A stretch of 5,695 bases of DNA, taken from contig JAQWAJ010000140.1 of the NCBI GenBank assembly GCA_028707745.1, positions 1-5,695 of the forward strand, in the 5' to 3' direction. Positions 1-5,695 of the stretch are shown here, in pieces; position 1 is the first letter of the stretch; each line of letters starts with the position of its first letter. The position numbers were made by a program, and so were the translations under genes. The DNA comes from Bacteroidales bacterium (GTDB lineage: Bacteria; Bacteroidota; Bacteroidia; Bacteroidales; UBA12481). The notes under the pieces are model-generated. The model made no database searches. It was given only the letters and a program-made list of their open reading frames with translations, and was not told the origin of the DNA.

Positions 1-264
1 AATCGGAGATCCGTAGATCTTTCCGGTTCCGGTTATGACACCATCACCGGGAAGTTCTTTTTTTTCCATGTCAAAATCCCGACCTTCATGTTGTGCGAAG
101 AGGTCGTATTCCTGGAAAGAATCCTCATCCAGAAGAGCGATCACCCTTTCACGGGCGGTCATTTTCCCCATGGCTTGCTGTTTTTTGATAGCGGTTTCAC
201 CCCCACCTAGCAGTACCTGCTCTCTCCGCTCGACTAATTCCTGGGTTTTACGTTTTAATGACAT
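1..264 (-). CDS. Acyl-CoA carboxylase carboxyltransferase (beta) subunit, N-terminal 88 codons, partial
   Basis: This is the start of a carboxyltransferase subunit of the propionyl-CoA carboxylase beta / methylmalonyl-CoA decarboxylase alpha family. Members move a carboxyl group between biotin and an acyl-CoA (propionyl-CoA/methylmalonyl-CoA chemistry) in the cytosol. The 88 visible residues show the family's N-terminal pattern: a charged helix (KRKTQELVERRE, about 5-16), LGGGE (19-23), GKMTARERVIALLD (33-46), a DSFQEYDLF stretch (48-56), and LPGDGVITGTGKI (71-83) leading into the crotonase-like core. Full members are about 510-520 residues, so most of the gene, including the acyl-CoA and biotin sites, lies beyond the left edge. 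The start ATG (262-264) is the only sensible one. It has no Shine-Dalgarno sequence but follows ACTAACCCTATA by 4 nt. A strong terminator separates it from the FKBP gene, so it should have its own promoter in 265-386. The family is clear, but propionyl-CoA carboxylase versus decarboxylase or another acyl-CoA cannot be decided from this fragment. Confidence 0.9.
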   Translation of the reverse strand, partial: MSLKRKTQELVERREQVLLGGGETAIKKQQAMGKMTARERVIALLDEDSFQEYDLFAQHEGRDFDMEKKELPGDGVITGTGKIYGSPI

Positions 265-268
265 TGGG

Positions 269-280
269 TATAGGGTTAGT
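269..280 (-). promoter_or_regulatory. Leader motif ACTAACCCTATA upstream of the carboxylase start
   Basis: Read on the minus strand, ACTAACCCTATA ends 4 nt before the ATG at 264. The identical 12-mer lies 5 nt before the start of the Asp-box gene (4115-4126). Its position suggests a role in the 5' leader or in translation initiation in place of a Shine-Dalgarno sequence. The function is inference. A candidate -7 element for this gene, TAACCTTG (340-347, minus, 7 of 8 matches to TAnnTTTG), lies farther upstream but has no matching -33 element. Confidence 0.35.
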
Positions 281-386
281 AAATATTAAATAGCTAACAT
301 TCAATTGATAAACAATATTTCGCTCTATTTTACCGATTACAAGGTTACAAAAAATATTAATAGCGGATAGCTATAATGAACCTCAT

Positions 387-415
387 AAAAAAACCCCGCG
401 TGTGCGGGGTTTTTT
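387..415 (-). terminator. Rho-independent terminator after the FKBP gene
   Basis: A perfect GC stem, CCCCGC (394-399) with GCGGGG (404-409), closes a GTGT loop. It is flanked by seven A (387-393) on the left and six T (410-415) on the right, so it has a U-tract in either direction. It begins about 20 nt past the FKBP stop codon on the minus strand, where it would end that transcript. No plus-strand gene reads into it in this window, so its second orientation has no evident use here. It also insulates the carboxylase gene from FKBP transcription. Confidence 0.93.
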
Positions 416-434
416 ATATCTGACAGGATGTTAA

Positions 435-1163
435 TTACTTAACGGCTGCAGGAGCTTTATCTGGAAGAATCTCCAATAATTCAACTTCGAAAATCAGGGT
501 GGCATTTGGTTTGATGTTGCTTCCCTGTGGCGGTCTTGTACCGTAAGCGAGGTTGCCAGGGATAAAGAGTTTGTATTTTGATCCTACTGACATCAGTTGT
601 ACGCCTTCTGACCAACCCGGGATAACCCCATTCAGCGAGAAAGTGACAGGTTCGCCACGTTCAACAGAACTATCGAATACTTTTCCATCGGTAGTAGTGC
701 CATGGTAATGAACTTTAACCGTGTTGGTAATAGTCGGTTTCGGGCCTGTACCTTCGCGCATCACTTCGTATTGGAGACCGCTGGCAGTAGTAGTAACGCC
801 GGTTTTTTTTGCATTTTCAGCTAACCATTTCTGTCCTTCCTCAAGAGCTACAGCAGCCTGTTTCTCCATCAGTGAAGTAAAATAAGCCTGAAGAATCGGA
901 AGGGATTCAGCTTCGGTGATTTGTACTTTTTCACTGTTTAGCAAATCCTGGAACCCTTTTGCAAAAGCTTTGATGTTAATGCTGTCCATGCCCATGCTTT
1001 TTACGCTACCTGCCATGTTTACGCCCAGTGCATAACTGGCTGTATCGTGAGGGGTAGTTAATTTAACTGTTCCAATGTCGAGTTTTGAATTTTTCATTTG
1101 TCCACATGATGTTACGGTCACAAGGGTTACGATCAATAACCCGACCATCGATTTTGTTTTCAT
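435..1163 (-). CDS. FKBP-type peptidyl-prolyl cis-trans isomerase, lipoprotein (Mip/FkpA-like)
   Basis: Predicted periplasmic folding catalyst of 242 residues that isomerises Xaa-Pro bonds in exported proteins. Residues 1-19 form a lipoprotein signal with lipobox VTSC, giving lipidated Cys20. The following residues (GQMKNSKLD) lack the acidic cluster linked to surface export in Bacteroidota lipoproteins, so an inward-facing membrane anchor is likelier. Residues about 38-120 are the alpha-helical FKBP_N dimerisation-type domain (ASYALGVNM, then FAKGFQDLL, then a long helix). Residues about 128-233 are the FKBP_C catalytic domain. Positions aligning with the FKBP12 pocket are kept: Tyr153, Phe163-Asp164, Arg169, Phe175, Val180-Ile181, Trp184, Tyr207 and Phe225. 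The His87 equivalent appears to be Ile217. The two-domain length fits Mip/FkpA proteins. It looks monocistronic, with a -7 promoter element at 1186-1193 and a terminator at 387-415. The start is fixed by the signal peptide. Family assignment is firm; client proteins are unknown. Confidence 0.95.
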   Translation of the reverse strand: MKTKSMVGLLIVTLVTVTSCGQMKNSKLDIGTVKLTTPHDTASYALGVNMAGSVKSMGMDSINIKAFAKGFQDLLNSEKVQITEAESLPILQAYFTSLMEKQAAVALEEGQKWLAENAKKTGVTTTASGLQYEVMREGTGPKPTITNTVKVHYHGTTTDGKVFDSSVERGEPVTFSLNGVIPGWSEGVQLMSVGSKYKLFIPGNLAYGTRPPQGSNIKPNATLIFEVELLEILPDKAPAAVK

Positions 1164-1185
1164 TCTGATTCAAATTTATTTCGGG

Positions 1186-1193
1186 CAAAGTTA
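1186..1193 (-). promoter_or_regulatory. Bacteroidota -7 promoter element for the FKBP gene
   Basis: TAACTTTG on the minus strand matches TAnnTTTG, the -7 consensus of the primary sigma factor in Bacteroidota. It sits 22 nt upstream of the FKBP ATG, predicting a short leader of about 15 nt. A clear -33 TTG is absent; the expected region is T-rich instead. Assignment rests on the exact -7 match and its placement. Confidence 0.6.
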
Positions 1194-1304
1194 ACGGAAT
1201 GTGGCAAATAAAAAAGGGCAGATAAACGTACCGGGAATTATACTGATTGCCGATTCATATTTTTTTTGTTTCTTGGGTCACTAATCTCTAAAAACCAATG
1301 AAAT

Positions 1305-1748
1305 ATGAAGAAGATCCGGGTTTATGGAATGGTACTTGGGGCAATGCTGTTCTTTACGGGACAAGCCATTGGCCAGGATATCGCTGGTAAGTGGAAAACC
1401 ATTGATGATGAGACAGGCAAACAGAAGTCGATCATTCAGATTTGGGTAAGCAGTAATCAGCTCTATGGAAAGATTGTAGAGACCTGGGATAATGACGGGG
1501 TTACCCCGACTGACAAAACCTGTGAAAAATGTCCGGGCTCATTGAAAGGTAAAAAGATGCACGGAATGATCATTATCAACGGGTTATCAAAATCTGGCAC
1601 TGAATGGAAGGGTAAGAAAGGCATTCTGGATCCTAACAACGGGAAATTCTACGATGTTAAGATCTGGCTTGAAGATGCGAATACGCTGGCGGTGAGAGGA
1701 TCAATCGGGCCTATTGGCAGGAAACAGACCTGGTACAGAGTGCAATAA
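1305..1748 (+). CDS. Secreted DUF2147 domain protein
   Basis: A 147-residue exported protein of the DUF2147 family, whose biochemical role is not established. Residues 1-23 are a signal peptide (positive KKIR, hydrophobic MVLGAMLFFTG, cleavage likely near AIG/Q). The mature part is nearly all DUF2147: GKWKTIDDETGKQKS (28-42), IIQIW (43-47), LYGKIVE (53-59), a CEKC pair (Cys73, Cys76), MHGMIIINGL (85-94), GILDPNNGKFYDVKIWLE (106-123) and NTLAVRGSIG (126-135) followed by RKQTWYRV. The CxxC occupies a spot where family members often carry cysteines, so it could form a disulfide or bind metal. An ATG at 1298 lies in another frame and gives only a 30-codon ORF; the signal peptide supports 1305 as the start. 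No exact TAnnTTTG was found upstream, only a T-rich run at 1260-1267. The gene is divergent from FKBP and convergent with the Asp-box gene, 3 bp stop to stop. Confidence 0.9.
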   Translation: MKKIRVYGMVLGAMLFFTGQAIGQDIAGKWKTIDDETGKQKSIIQIWVSSNQLYGKIVETWDNDGVTPTDKTCEKCPGSLKGKKMHGMIIINGLSKSGTEWKGKKGILDPNNGKFYDVKIWLEDANTLAVRGSIGPIGRKQTWYRVQ

Positions 1749-1751
1749 AGG

Positions 1752-4109
1752 CTAATTTTGGAAATAATGACGCCGGCGTTCGTTTGCCTTGTTGATCAGG
1801 TTAGCATCGATGGCCCAGATACCGCGACCGTGTGTGGCGATAACTAATATATTATCCCGTGGATGAACGATCAGGTCGTGGACATAAGTTGTAGGCAGAT
1901 TTCCGAGAACTTCCCATGATTCCCCGCTGTTTTTTGAAACATAAACGGCGAGATCGGTGCCGGCATATAGGATTTTGCTATCGAAAGGATCTTCGCGGAT
2001 CACGTTGACTGGTCCGAGCGGAATATTTCCTGAAATATCCTTGAAAGTAGCTCCGTAATCTTCAGATTTCCAGATATAAACCTGAAAGTCGTCATCGCGT
2101 TTACCATTTTGGGTTACGTAAACCCGTCCCATCTTATATTTGGATGCCACCACGCGGCTGATCCATCTGTCAGGAGCCAGTTGGGAAGTGAGCTCTTTCC
2201 AGGTGGTGCCGCCATCGAGTGTTAGATGCAGGCGTCCATCGTCGGTTCCGGCATAGATCAACCCGAATTTCAGCGGAGATTCAGAAATTGTGAAGATGGA
2301 CTGATACTGGATATCGCCCATTTTTTCAGGGTTATTATAAGTGAGGTCAGGGCTGATCCGGGCCCAGGTATTGCCCTGATCTTTCGAAATAAACAAATAT
2401 TGCATCCCGTGATATAATATATCCGGATTATGGGGCGACTGGAAAAATGGGGCCAGCCATTGACCGCGCAGGGGAGGTTCGAAGTCGAATACCCTGGGAA
2501 GGATGTTTTTGTTTTCACCGGTTGAAATATTTTCCCTGTTGATGCTGCCATAGAAACCGGCTGAGTAAACGATATTTGGATCCCGCGGATCGATAGCGTG
2601 GTGGCTGCCTTCCCCGCCGGGGGCATAATCGAAACTGACGGGCCAGATTTTATCGCGTCCATGGGAAATATCGACTTTACCGGAGAAACTTCCATGGTCC
2701 TGAACGGATCCGTAAACCTTAAAAGGGGTTCCCATATCGAAGTTTAGCGTAAAAAACTGAACAGCAGGAAGGTTATCGGTAAATGACCGCCAGCTTTTAC
2801 CCTGATCGTATGAAATGACCAAACCGCCATCGTTAACATTGACCAGATAATTGGTATTCCCCGGATCGATCCACAGGCCATGGTGATCGCAATGCATGCC
2901 TTCGAGTTCCCTGAATGTTTTTCCGCCATCGTTTGACACGTTCAGGCCCAGTCCCATGGTGTAGATTGTGTTTTCATCCTTCGGGTCAACGCGTATCTGT
3001 CCGAATACCCAACCATAAGTGACTGAATGATTTTGCATGTATTTTTTCATCTCAGGGGTCAGTCCGCTTACCTGGGTCCAGGATTTTCCTTTATCGGCTG
3101 AACGGTAAACGGTAGCGCCCTTAATGGTTCCGCTGGATGGTCGTCCGTAAACATCTGTATTGTCGGTTTCGTTTTCATCTTTAATTTTTTCATAATTATC
3201 GAGGAATGCGTACAGTACCTTCGGATTTGATCTGGCGATATCAATTCCGATCCGGCCGCGGAATCCGGGGGCGGGAATGCCTTCATTGCATTGGGACCAA
3301 TTTTTACCCCCGTTGGTGGTTTTCCAGATACCCGTTCCGGTATAATTGGCTTCGGTGCGTGGATCGTTCCATTTCTTGCGTATTCGTTGCCAGGTGGTTG
3401 CATAAAGCGTGTTTGAATCTGACGGGTCCATGACCAGATCCATGGCACCGGTCATCTCATTTACATAGAGTACTTTATCCCATGTTTTGCCGCCATCGGC
3501 AGTTTTGTAAACACCCCGGTCAGGGTTGTTGGTCCATTCATGTCCGGAAGCAGCGACGTAAATGATATCGGAGTTCTTCGGACTGACCAGGATGCGGGAT
3601 ATGGTGAAGGTATTTTCGAGGCCCAGATGTTTCCAGGATTTACCGCCATCGGTGGTTTTATAGATTCCGCAGCCGGCTTGTGAGCTTCTGAAAATGTTTG
3701 CCTCGCCGGTTCCAACCCATAGTACCTGTGGATTATGAGGGTCGAGTTCAATATCGCCGATTGCGGTGGAAGCCTGCTGATCGAAAATGCAAGTCCAGGA
3801 AACTCCTTCGTTTTCGGTTTTCCACACTCCGCCTGATGCAGTAGCGGCATACATGGTATACGATTTACCCCTTGGTTCGACAATAGCCACATCCGTGCAG
3901 CGACCGCTGATGTTGGTTGGTCCGAGGAACTGCCATTTCAGATCCTTCAATGAAGAGGCGGCCTTCATGTCCTGATATTTTTCGAATTGGGACAGACGCT
4001 CTTTCCCCGTAAGGATCTGTGGTTTTGACTGTTGGGCAAAGATAGCCGGAGTGAATGCAAGAAATCCGGCGATCAATATCCCGGTTCTCATCCTATTGAT
4101 TAGGCTCAT
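1752..4109 (-). CDS. Secreted Asp-box/VPS10-like beta-propeller protein
   Basis: A 785-residue exported protein of the sortilin/VPS10-like, BNR-repeat group often annotated as 'glycosyl hydrolase' or 'sialidase-like'. An enzymatic activity is not demonstrated by these motifs. Residues 1-25 are a signal peptide (GILIAGFLAF core, cleavage near IFA/Q). Eleven Asp-box motifs (S/T-x-D/N-x-G-x-T/S-W/F) start at about 98, 152, 203, 264, 337, 392, 433, 565, 630, 682 and 725. The gap between 440 and 565 suggests two propellers, about 55-450 and 450-765. It holds the family-typical DPRDPNIVY blade edge and GSHHAIDP (501-508), while MHCDHHGLWIDP (405-416) precedes it. The protein ends soon after THGRGIWAID (759-768) with a basic tail (NERRRHYFQN) and no recognisable type IX secretion sorting domain or membrane anchor, so it is probably periplasmic or soluble. 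The start fits the signal peptide, and ACTAACCCTATA lies 5 nt upstream. No terminator separates it from the DUF2147 gene. Confidence 0.88.
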   Translation of the reverse strand: MSLINRMRTGILIAGFLAFTPAIFAQQSKPQILTGKERLSQFEKYQDMKAASSLKDLKWQFLGPTNISGRCTDVAIVEPRGKSYTMYAATASGGVWKTENEGVSWTCIFDQQASTAIGDIELDPHNPQVLWVGTGEANIFRSSQAGCGIYKTTDGGKSWKHLGLENTFTISRILVSPKNSDIIYVAASGHEWTNNPDRGVYKTADGGKTWDKVLYVNEMTGAMDLVMDPSDSNTLYATTWQRIRKKWNDPRTEANYTGTGIWKTTNGGKNWSQCNEGIPAPGFRGRIGIDIARSNPKVLYAFLDNYEKIKDENETDNTDVYGRPSSGTIKGATVYRSADKGKSWTQVSGLTPEMKKYMQNHSVTYGWVFGQIRVDPKDENTIYTMGLGLNVSNDGGKTFRELEGMHCDHHGLWIDPGNTNYLVNVNDGGLVISYDQGKSWRSFTDNLPAVQFFTLNFDMGTPFKVYGSVQDHGSFSGKVDISHGRDKIWPVSFDYAPGGEGSHHAIDPRDPNIVYSAGFYGSINRENISTGENKNILPRVFDFEPPLRGQWLAPFFQSPHNPDILYHGMQYLFISKDQGNTWARISPDLTYNNPEKMGDIQYQSIFTISESPLKFGLIYAGTDDGRLHLTLDGGTTWKELTSQLAPDRWISRVVASKYKMGRVYVTQNGKRDDDFQVYIWKSEDYGATFKDISGNIPLGPVNVIREDPFDSKILYAGTDLAVYVSKNSGESWEVLGNLPTTYVHDLIVHPRDNILVIATHGRGIWAIDANLINKANERRRHYFQN

Positions 4110-4114
4110 GGTTA

Positions 4115-4126
4115 TATAGGGTTAGT
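4115..4126 (-). promoter_or_regulatory. Leader motif ACTAACCCTATA upstream of the Asp-box gene
   Basis: This is identical to the 12-mer in front of the carboxylase gene (269-280) and ends 5 nt before the ATG at 4109. It falls inside the leader predicted from the -7 element at 4154-4161, so it would be transcribed. A looser relative, ACTAATCTCTAAA (1280-1292, plus), precedes the DUF2147 gene. A role in translation start is inferred only from its position. Confidence 0.35.
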
Positions 4127-4153
4127 TTGTTCGTTATGAAATCAGCCAACAAT

Positions 4154-4161
4154 CAAAAATA
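4154..4161 (-). promoter_or_regulatory. Bacteroidota -7 promoter element for the Asp-box gene
   Basis: TATTTTTG on the minus strand is an exact TAnnTTTG match. It lies 44 nt upstream of the start codon and predicts a leader of about 35-40 nt containing ACTAACCCTATA. The -33 region falls at the left end of the 9-bp repeat array (about 4180-4186) and has no canonical TTG. Confidence 0.55.
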
Positions 4162-4180
4162 AGATAAATGAGGGAAAATA

Positions 4181-4252
4181 AGTACTTAAAGTGCCTAAAG
4201 TACTTAAAGTACTTCGAGTACTTCGAGTACTTAGAGTGCCTGGAGTATGTTA
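4181..4252. repeat. 9-bp tandem repeat array between divergent promoters
   Basis: Seven head-to-tail 9-bp units fill 4181-4243: AGTACTTAA, AGTGCCTAA, AGTACTTAA, AGTACTTCG, AGTACTTCG, AGTACTTAG, AGTGCCTGG. A degenerate eighth, AGTATGTTA (4244-4252), runs into the rlmN -7 element. Five units contain the palindrome AGTACT, so the array is nearly self-complementary and either strand could fold. Two units carry the same ACT-to-GCC variant, which suggests duplication of longer blocks or a sequence family that tolerates two forms. The plus frame of the consensus unit contains TAA. The minus-strand reading as repeated SKY/FKY tripeptides is a by-product, not a gene. Confidence 0.9.
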
Positions 4253-4258
4253 TCTTTG
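4251..4258 (+). promoter_or_regulatory. Bacteroidota -7 promoter element for rlmN
   Basis: TATCTTTG is an exact TAnnTTTG match, placed 41 nt upstream of the rlmN ATG. The expected -33 region (about 4229-4233) falls in the sixth unit of the 9-bp array, so changes in the array could alter this promoter. No canonical -33 TTG is present. A leader of about 30-36 nt is predicted. Confidence 0.6.
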
Positions 4259-4299
4259 CGGAGGTGACAGAAGAGGTGCTTTCACCGGGATGACAGAAA

Positions 4300-5340
4300 A
4301 TGATTATGGGTGATTCAATAAAAGAGCGGTTATTTGGCAAGACGGCTAATGAGGTGGCGGAGATCTGCCTGTCGTTGGGTATGCCCAGGTTTACGGCAAT
4401 CCAGATCACCGATTGGCTGTATAAAAAGAAGATCCAATCTATTGACGAGATGACGAATATTGCGGTCAGATATCGCGATATTCTGAAAGAGAAATTTGAG
4501 ATCGGATTATTTCCTCCATCGACTGTGCAGGAGTCGGTTGACGGGACCCGGAAATATCTGTATCAGTCGGGTAATGAGCGATTTGTTGAATCAGCCTATA
4601 TTCCGGATGCTGATCGGGCTACGTTGTGTGTTTCATCTCAGGTGGGATGCAAAATGGGCTGTTTGTTTTGTATGACCGGGAAACAGGGCTTTCAGGCAAG
4701 CTTGACAGCGGGAGAGATTGTCAATCAGATACATAGTTTGCCTGAGCGGGATAAGTTGACCAGTGTGGTATATATGGGGATGGGAGAGCCGTTCGATAAT
4801 CTGGGGAACGTATTAAAGAGCATTGAGATCCTGACGGCGGAGTGGGGATACGCCTGGAGTCCGCGTCGGATCACGGTTTCGACTATTGGAATCATTCCGG
4901 CGATGAAGGCATTTCTGGAGCAGTCGGAAGCCAATCTGGCAGTTAGTTTGCATTCGCCTTTTGAGGAAGAGCGCCGGATGTTGATGCCGATGGAGAAGGT
5001 TTACCCGTTACCTGAGGTGATGAAAGCGATTCGTTTCTGGGATTTTGGCAGTCAAAGGAGAATTTCGTTTGAGTATATTTTATTCAGAAATCTGAATGAC
5101 ACACCTCGCCATGTGAAAGAACTGGTCAGGTTATTAAACGGGTTGAGATGCAGGGTCAATCTGATCCGGTTTCATCCTATTCCTGATACCCCGTTGGAAG
5201 GATCATATGATCAGGCTGTTCAGGCTTTCAAAGATGCATTAAACAAGAAAGATATATTAACGACGGTCAGGGCCTCGAGGGGCGAAGATATCTGGGCTGC
5301 CTGCGGGTTATTGTCGACTAAAGAAATGATAAAAAAATAA
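4300..5340 (+). CDS. rlmN: RlmN: dual-specificity 23S rRNA (A2503) and tRNA (A37) C2-methyltransferase
   Basis: Cytosolic radical SAM enzyme of 346 residues that methylates C2 of A2503 in 23S rRNA and of A37 in a subset of tRNAs. The [4Fe-4S]-binding CxxxCxxC motif is Cys117, Cys121 and Cys124, within GCKMGCLFCMTGKQGF. Both catalytic cysteines are present: Cys110 in ATLCVSSQVG and the methyl-carrying Cys335 in DIWAACGLLST. The SAM-binding GEPFDN lies at 162-167, followed by PRRITVSTIG (188-197), LAVSLHSP (213-220) and FHPIPDTP (291-298). The N-terminal accessory domain (about 8-70) is typical, with FTAIQITDWLYKK. The length is normal. I chose ATG 4300; ATG 4306, two codons downstream and in frame, is equally possible because neither has a Shine-Dalgarno sequence. 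Having both catalytic cysteines fits RlmN; Cfr (C8 methylation, antibiotic resistance) shares them, but the overall sequence reads as housekeeping RlmN. It is probably cotranscribed with the next gene, 22 bp downstream. Confidence 0.95.
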   Translation: MIMGDSIKERLFGKTANEVAEICLSLGMPRFTAIQITDWLYKKKIQSIDEMTNIAVRYRDILKEKFEIGLFPPSTVQESVDGTRKYLYQSGNERFVESAYIPDADRATLCVSSQVGCKMGCLFCMTGKQGFQASLTAGEIVNQIHSLPERDKLTSVVYMGMGEPFDNLGNVLKSIEILTAEWGYAWSPRRITVSTIGIIPAMKAFLEQSEANLAVSLHSPFEEERRMLMPMEKVYPLPEVMKAIRFWDFGSQRRISFEYILFRNLNDTPRHVKELVRLLNGLRCRVNLIRFHPIPDTPLEGSYDQAVQAFKDALNKKDILTTVRASRGEDIWAACGLLSTKEMIKK

Positions 5341-5362
5341 GTCCGGCGGATGTCGGAACAGA

Positions 5363-5695
5363 ATGATTCCCAGAATATTATTAGATACAGCGTCTATTCC
5401 CGGAAGCGACAAGGAGCTTTGGTTATATCAACATGCAAAGGATTTCTCGATAGACATTTCGGGAGAAGGTGAATTGATGAGCAGTCGGGTACACGGGTCG
5501 GAAGAGGCCTTAGCGGAGCTGACCTGTAACCGGATAGCTGGCCGGGCAAAAACCCGAATATTGATCGGTGGATTGGGCATGGGGTTCACGCTGGCGTCGG
5601 CATTGCAGTATCTGGGATCCGAAGCTGAAGTGGTTATATCAGAACTCGTTCCCAAGGTAGTTGAATGGAACAGGGGCATTCTTGGCGGGGAAGCC
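5363..5695 (+). CDS. Spermidine-synthase-like SAM-binding protein, N-terminal 111 codons, partial
   Basis: An open frame runs from ATG 5363 to the right edge without a stop, giving 111 residues. It matches the group commonly annotated as 'spermidine synthase' or class I SAM-dependent methyltransferase. It has a short beta-rich N-terminus (MIPRILLDTASIPG, then ELWLYQHAKDFSIDI), a conserved ELMSSRVHGSEEALAELTC segment (38-55), and the Rossmann nucleotide-binding loop RILIGGLGMGFTL (65-77). VVISELVPKVVEWNR (90-104) follows, with Glu94 as the likely SAM-ribose-binding acidic residue. Polyamine synthesis is not assured: the HGSEEALAEL segment differs from the (Y)HE-type substrate region of classical SpeE, and the catalytic half lies outside the window. 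It starts 22 bp after rlmN on the same strand with no terminator between them, so an operon is likely. An ATG at 5350 in another frame ends after about 40 codons and is not preferred. Confidence 0.8.
   Translation, partial: MIPRILLDTASIPGSDKELWLYQHAKDFSIDISGEGELMSSRVHGSEEALAELTCNRIAGRAKTRILIGGLGMGFTLASALQYLGSEAEVVISELVPKVVEWNRGILGGEA

Noticed and set aside
35..289. Plus-strand 84-codon ORF
   Set aside because: It lies antisense over the carboxylase N-terminus, which has a clear family match. The Ser/Cys-rich product is typical of a shadow frame.
281..364. Imperfect direct repeat AAATATTAAATAGC (281-294) and AAATATTAATAGC (352-364)
   Set aside because: The region is very AT-rich and the copies differ by an indel, so chance similarity is likely.
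1258..1268. Possible promoter -7 for the DUF2147 gene (TA, eight T, G)
   Set aside because: It has three bases too many to fit TAnnTTTG, and no -33 element is placed correctly.
4264..4293. Nine-codon upstream ORF (GTG to TGA) before rlmN
   Set aside because: Its GTG lies at or before the predicted transcription start and has no initiation signal. It is short enough to be chance.
4134..4409. Minus-strand 91-codon ORF with repeated SKY/FKY tripeptides
   Set aside because: It is the translation of the 9-bp tandem array plus antisense of the rlmN start. The periodicity comes from the DNA repeat, and there is no leader or family match.
4300..5340. Cfr-type antibiotic-resistance methyltransferase instead of RlmN
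   Set aside because: The cysteine set is shared, but the length, the N-terminal domain and the GEPFDN and SRGEDIWAACGLLST segments read as housekeeping RlmN. No resistance or mobile context is present.
5428..5679. Minus-strand 83-codon ORF at the right edge
   Set aside because: It is antisense to the spermidine-synthase-like frame, which has strong family motifs such as IGGLGMGF.

Overview
The window looks like chromosomal DNA of a member of the Bacteroidota. Three intergenic regions carry exact matches to the Bacteroidota -7 promoter element (TAnnTTTG). Start codons lack Shine-Dalgarno sequences and follow A/T-rich leaders. The protein families also fit: a periplasmic FKBP lipoprotein, a DUF2147 protein, a large Asp-box/VPS10-like secreted protein, and an RlmN with the Bacteroidota-like ending 'SRGEDIWAACGLLST'. 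I cannot place it below phylum from sequence alone. There is no sign of phage, transposon, CRISPR or RNA genes.

Layout from left to right. (1) 1-264, minus: the N-terminal 88 codons of a biotin-dependent acyl-CoA carboxylase carboxyltransferase subunit, cut by the window edge. (2) 265-434: an AT-rich intergenic region with a strong hairpin terminator at 387-415. (3) 435-1163, minus: an FKBP-type peptidyl-prolyl isomerase lipoprotein. (4) 1164-1304: a divergent promoter region. (5) 1305-1748, plus: a secreted DUF2147 protein. (6) 1752-4109, minus: a 785-residue secreted protein with 11 Asp-box motifs, converging on the DUF2147 gene with only 3 bp between the stops. (7) 4110-4299: a divergent promoter region holding a 9-bp tandem repeat array between two opposing promoters. 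(8) 4300-5340, plus: rlmN. (9) 5363 to the right edge, plus: the start of a spermidine-synthase-like SAM-binding protein, 22 bp after rlmN and probably cotranscribed with it.

The genes do not form one pathway. Three products (FKBP, DUF2147, Asp-box protein) carry export signals and would act in the envelope or outside the cell. The others are cytosolic: carboxylation metabolism, 23S rRNA/tRNA methylation and a SAM-binding enzyme. I found no convincing new system. The parts most worth a second look are noncoding: the 9-bp tandem array between two promoters, and a 12-nt sequence (ACTAACCCTATA) found identically just upstream of two unrelated start codons.
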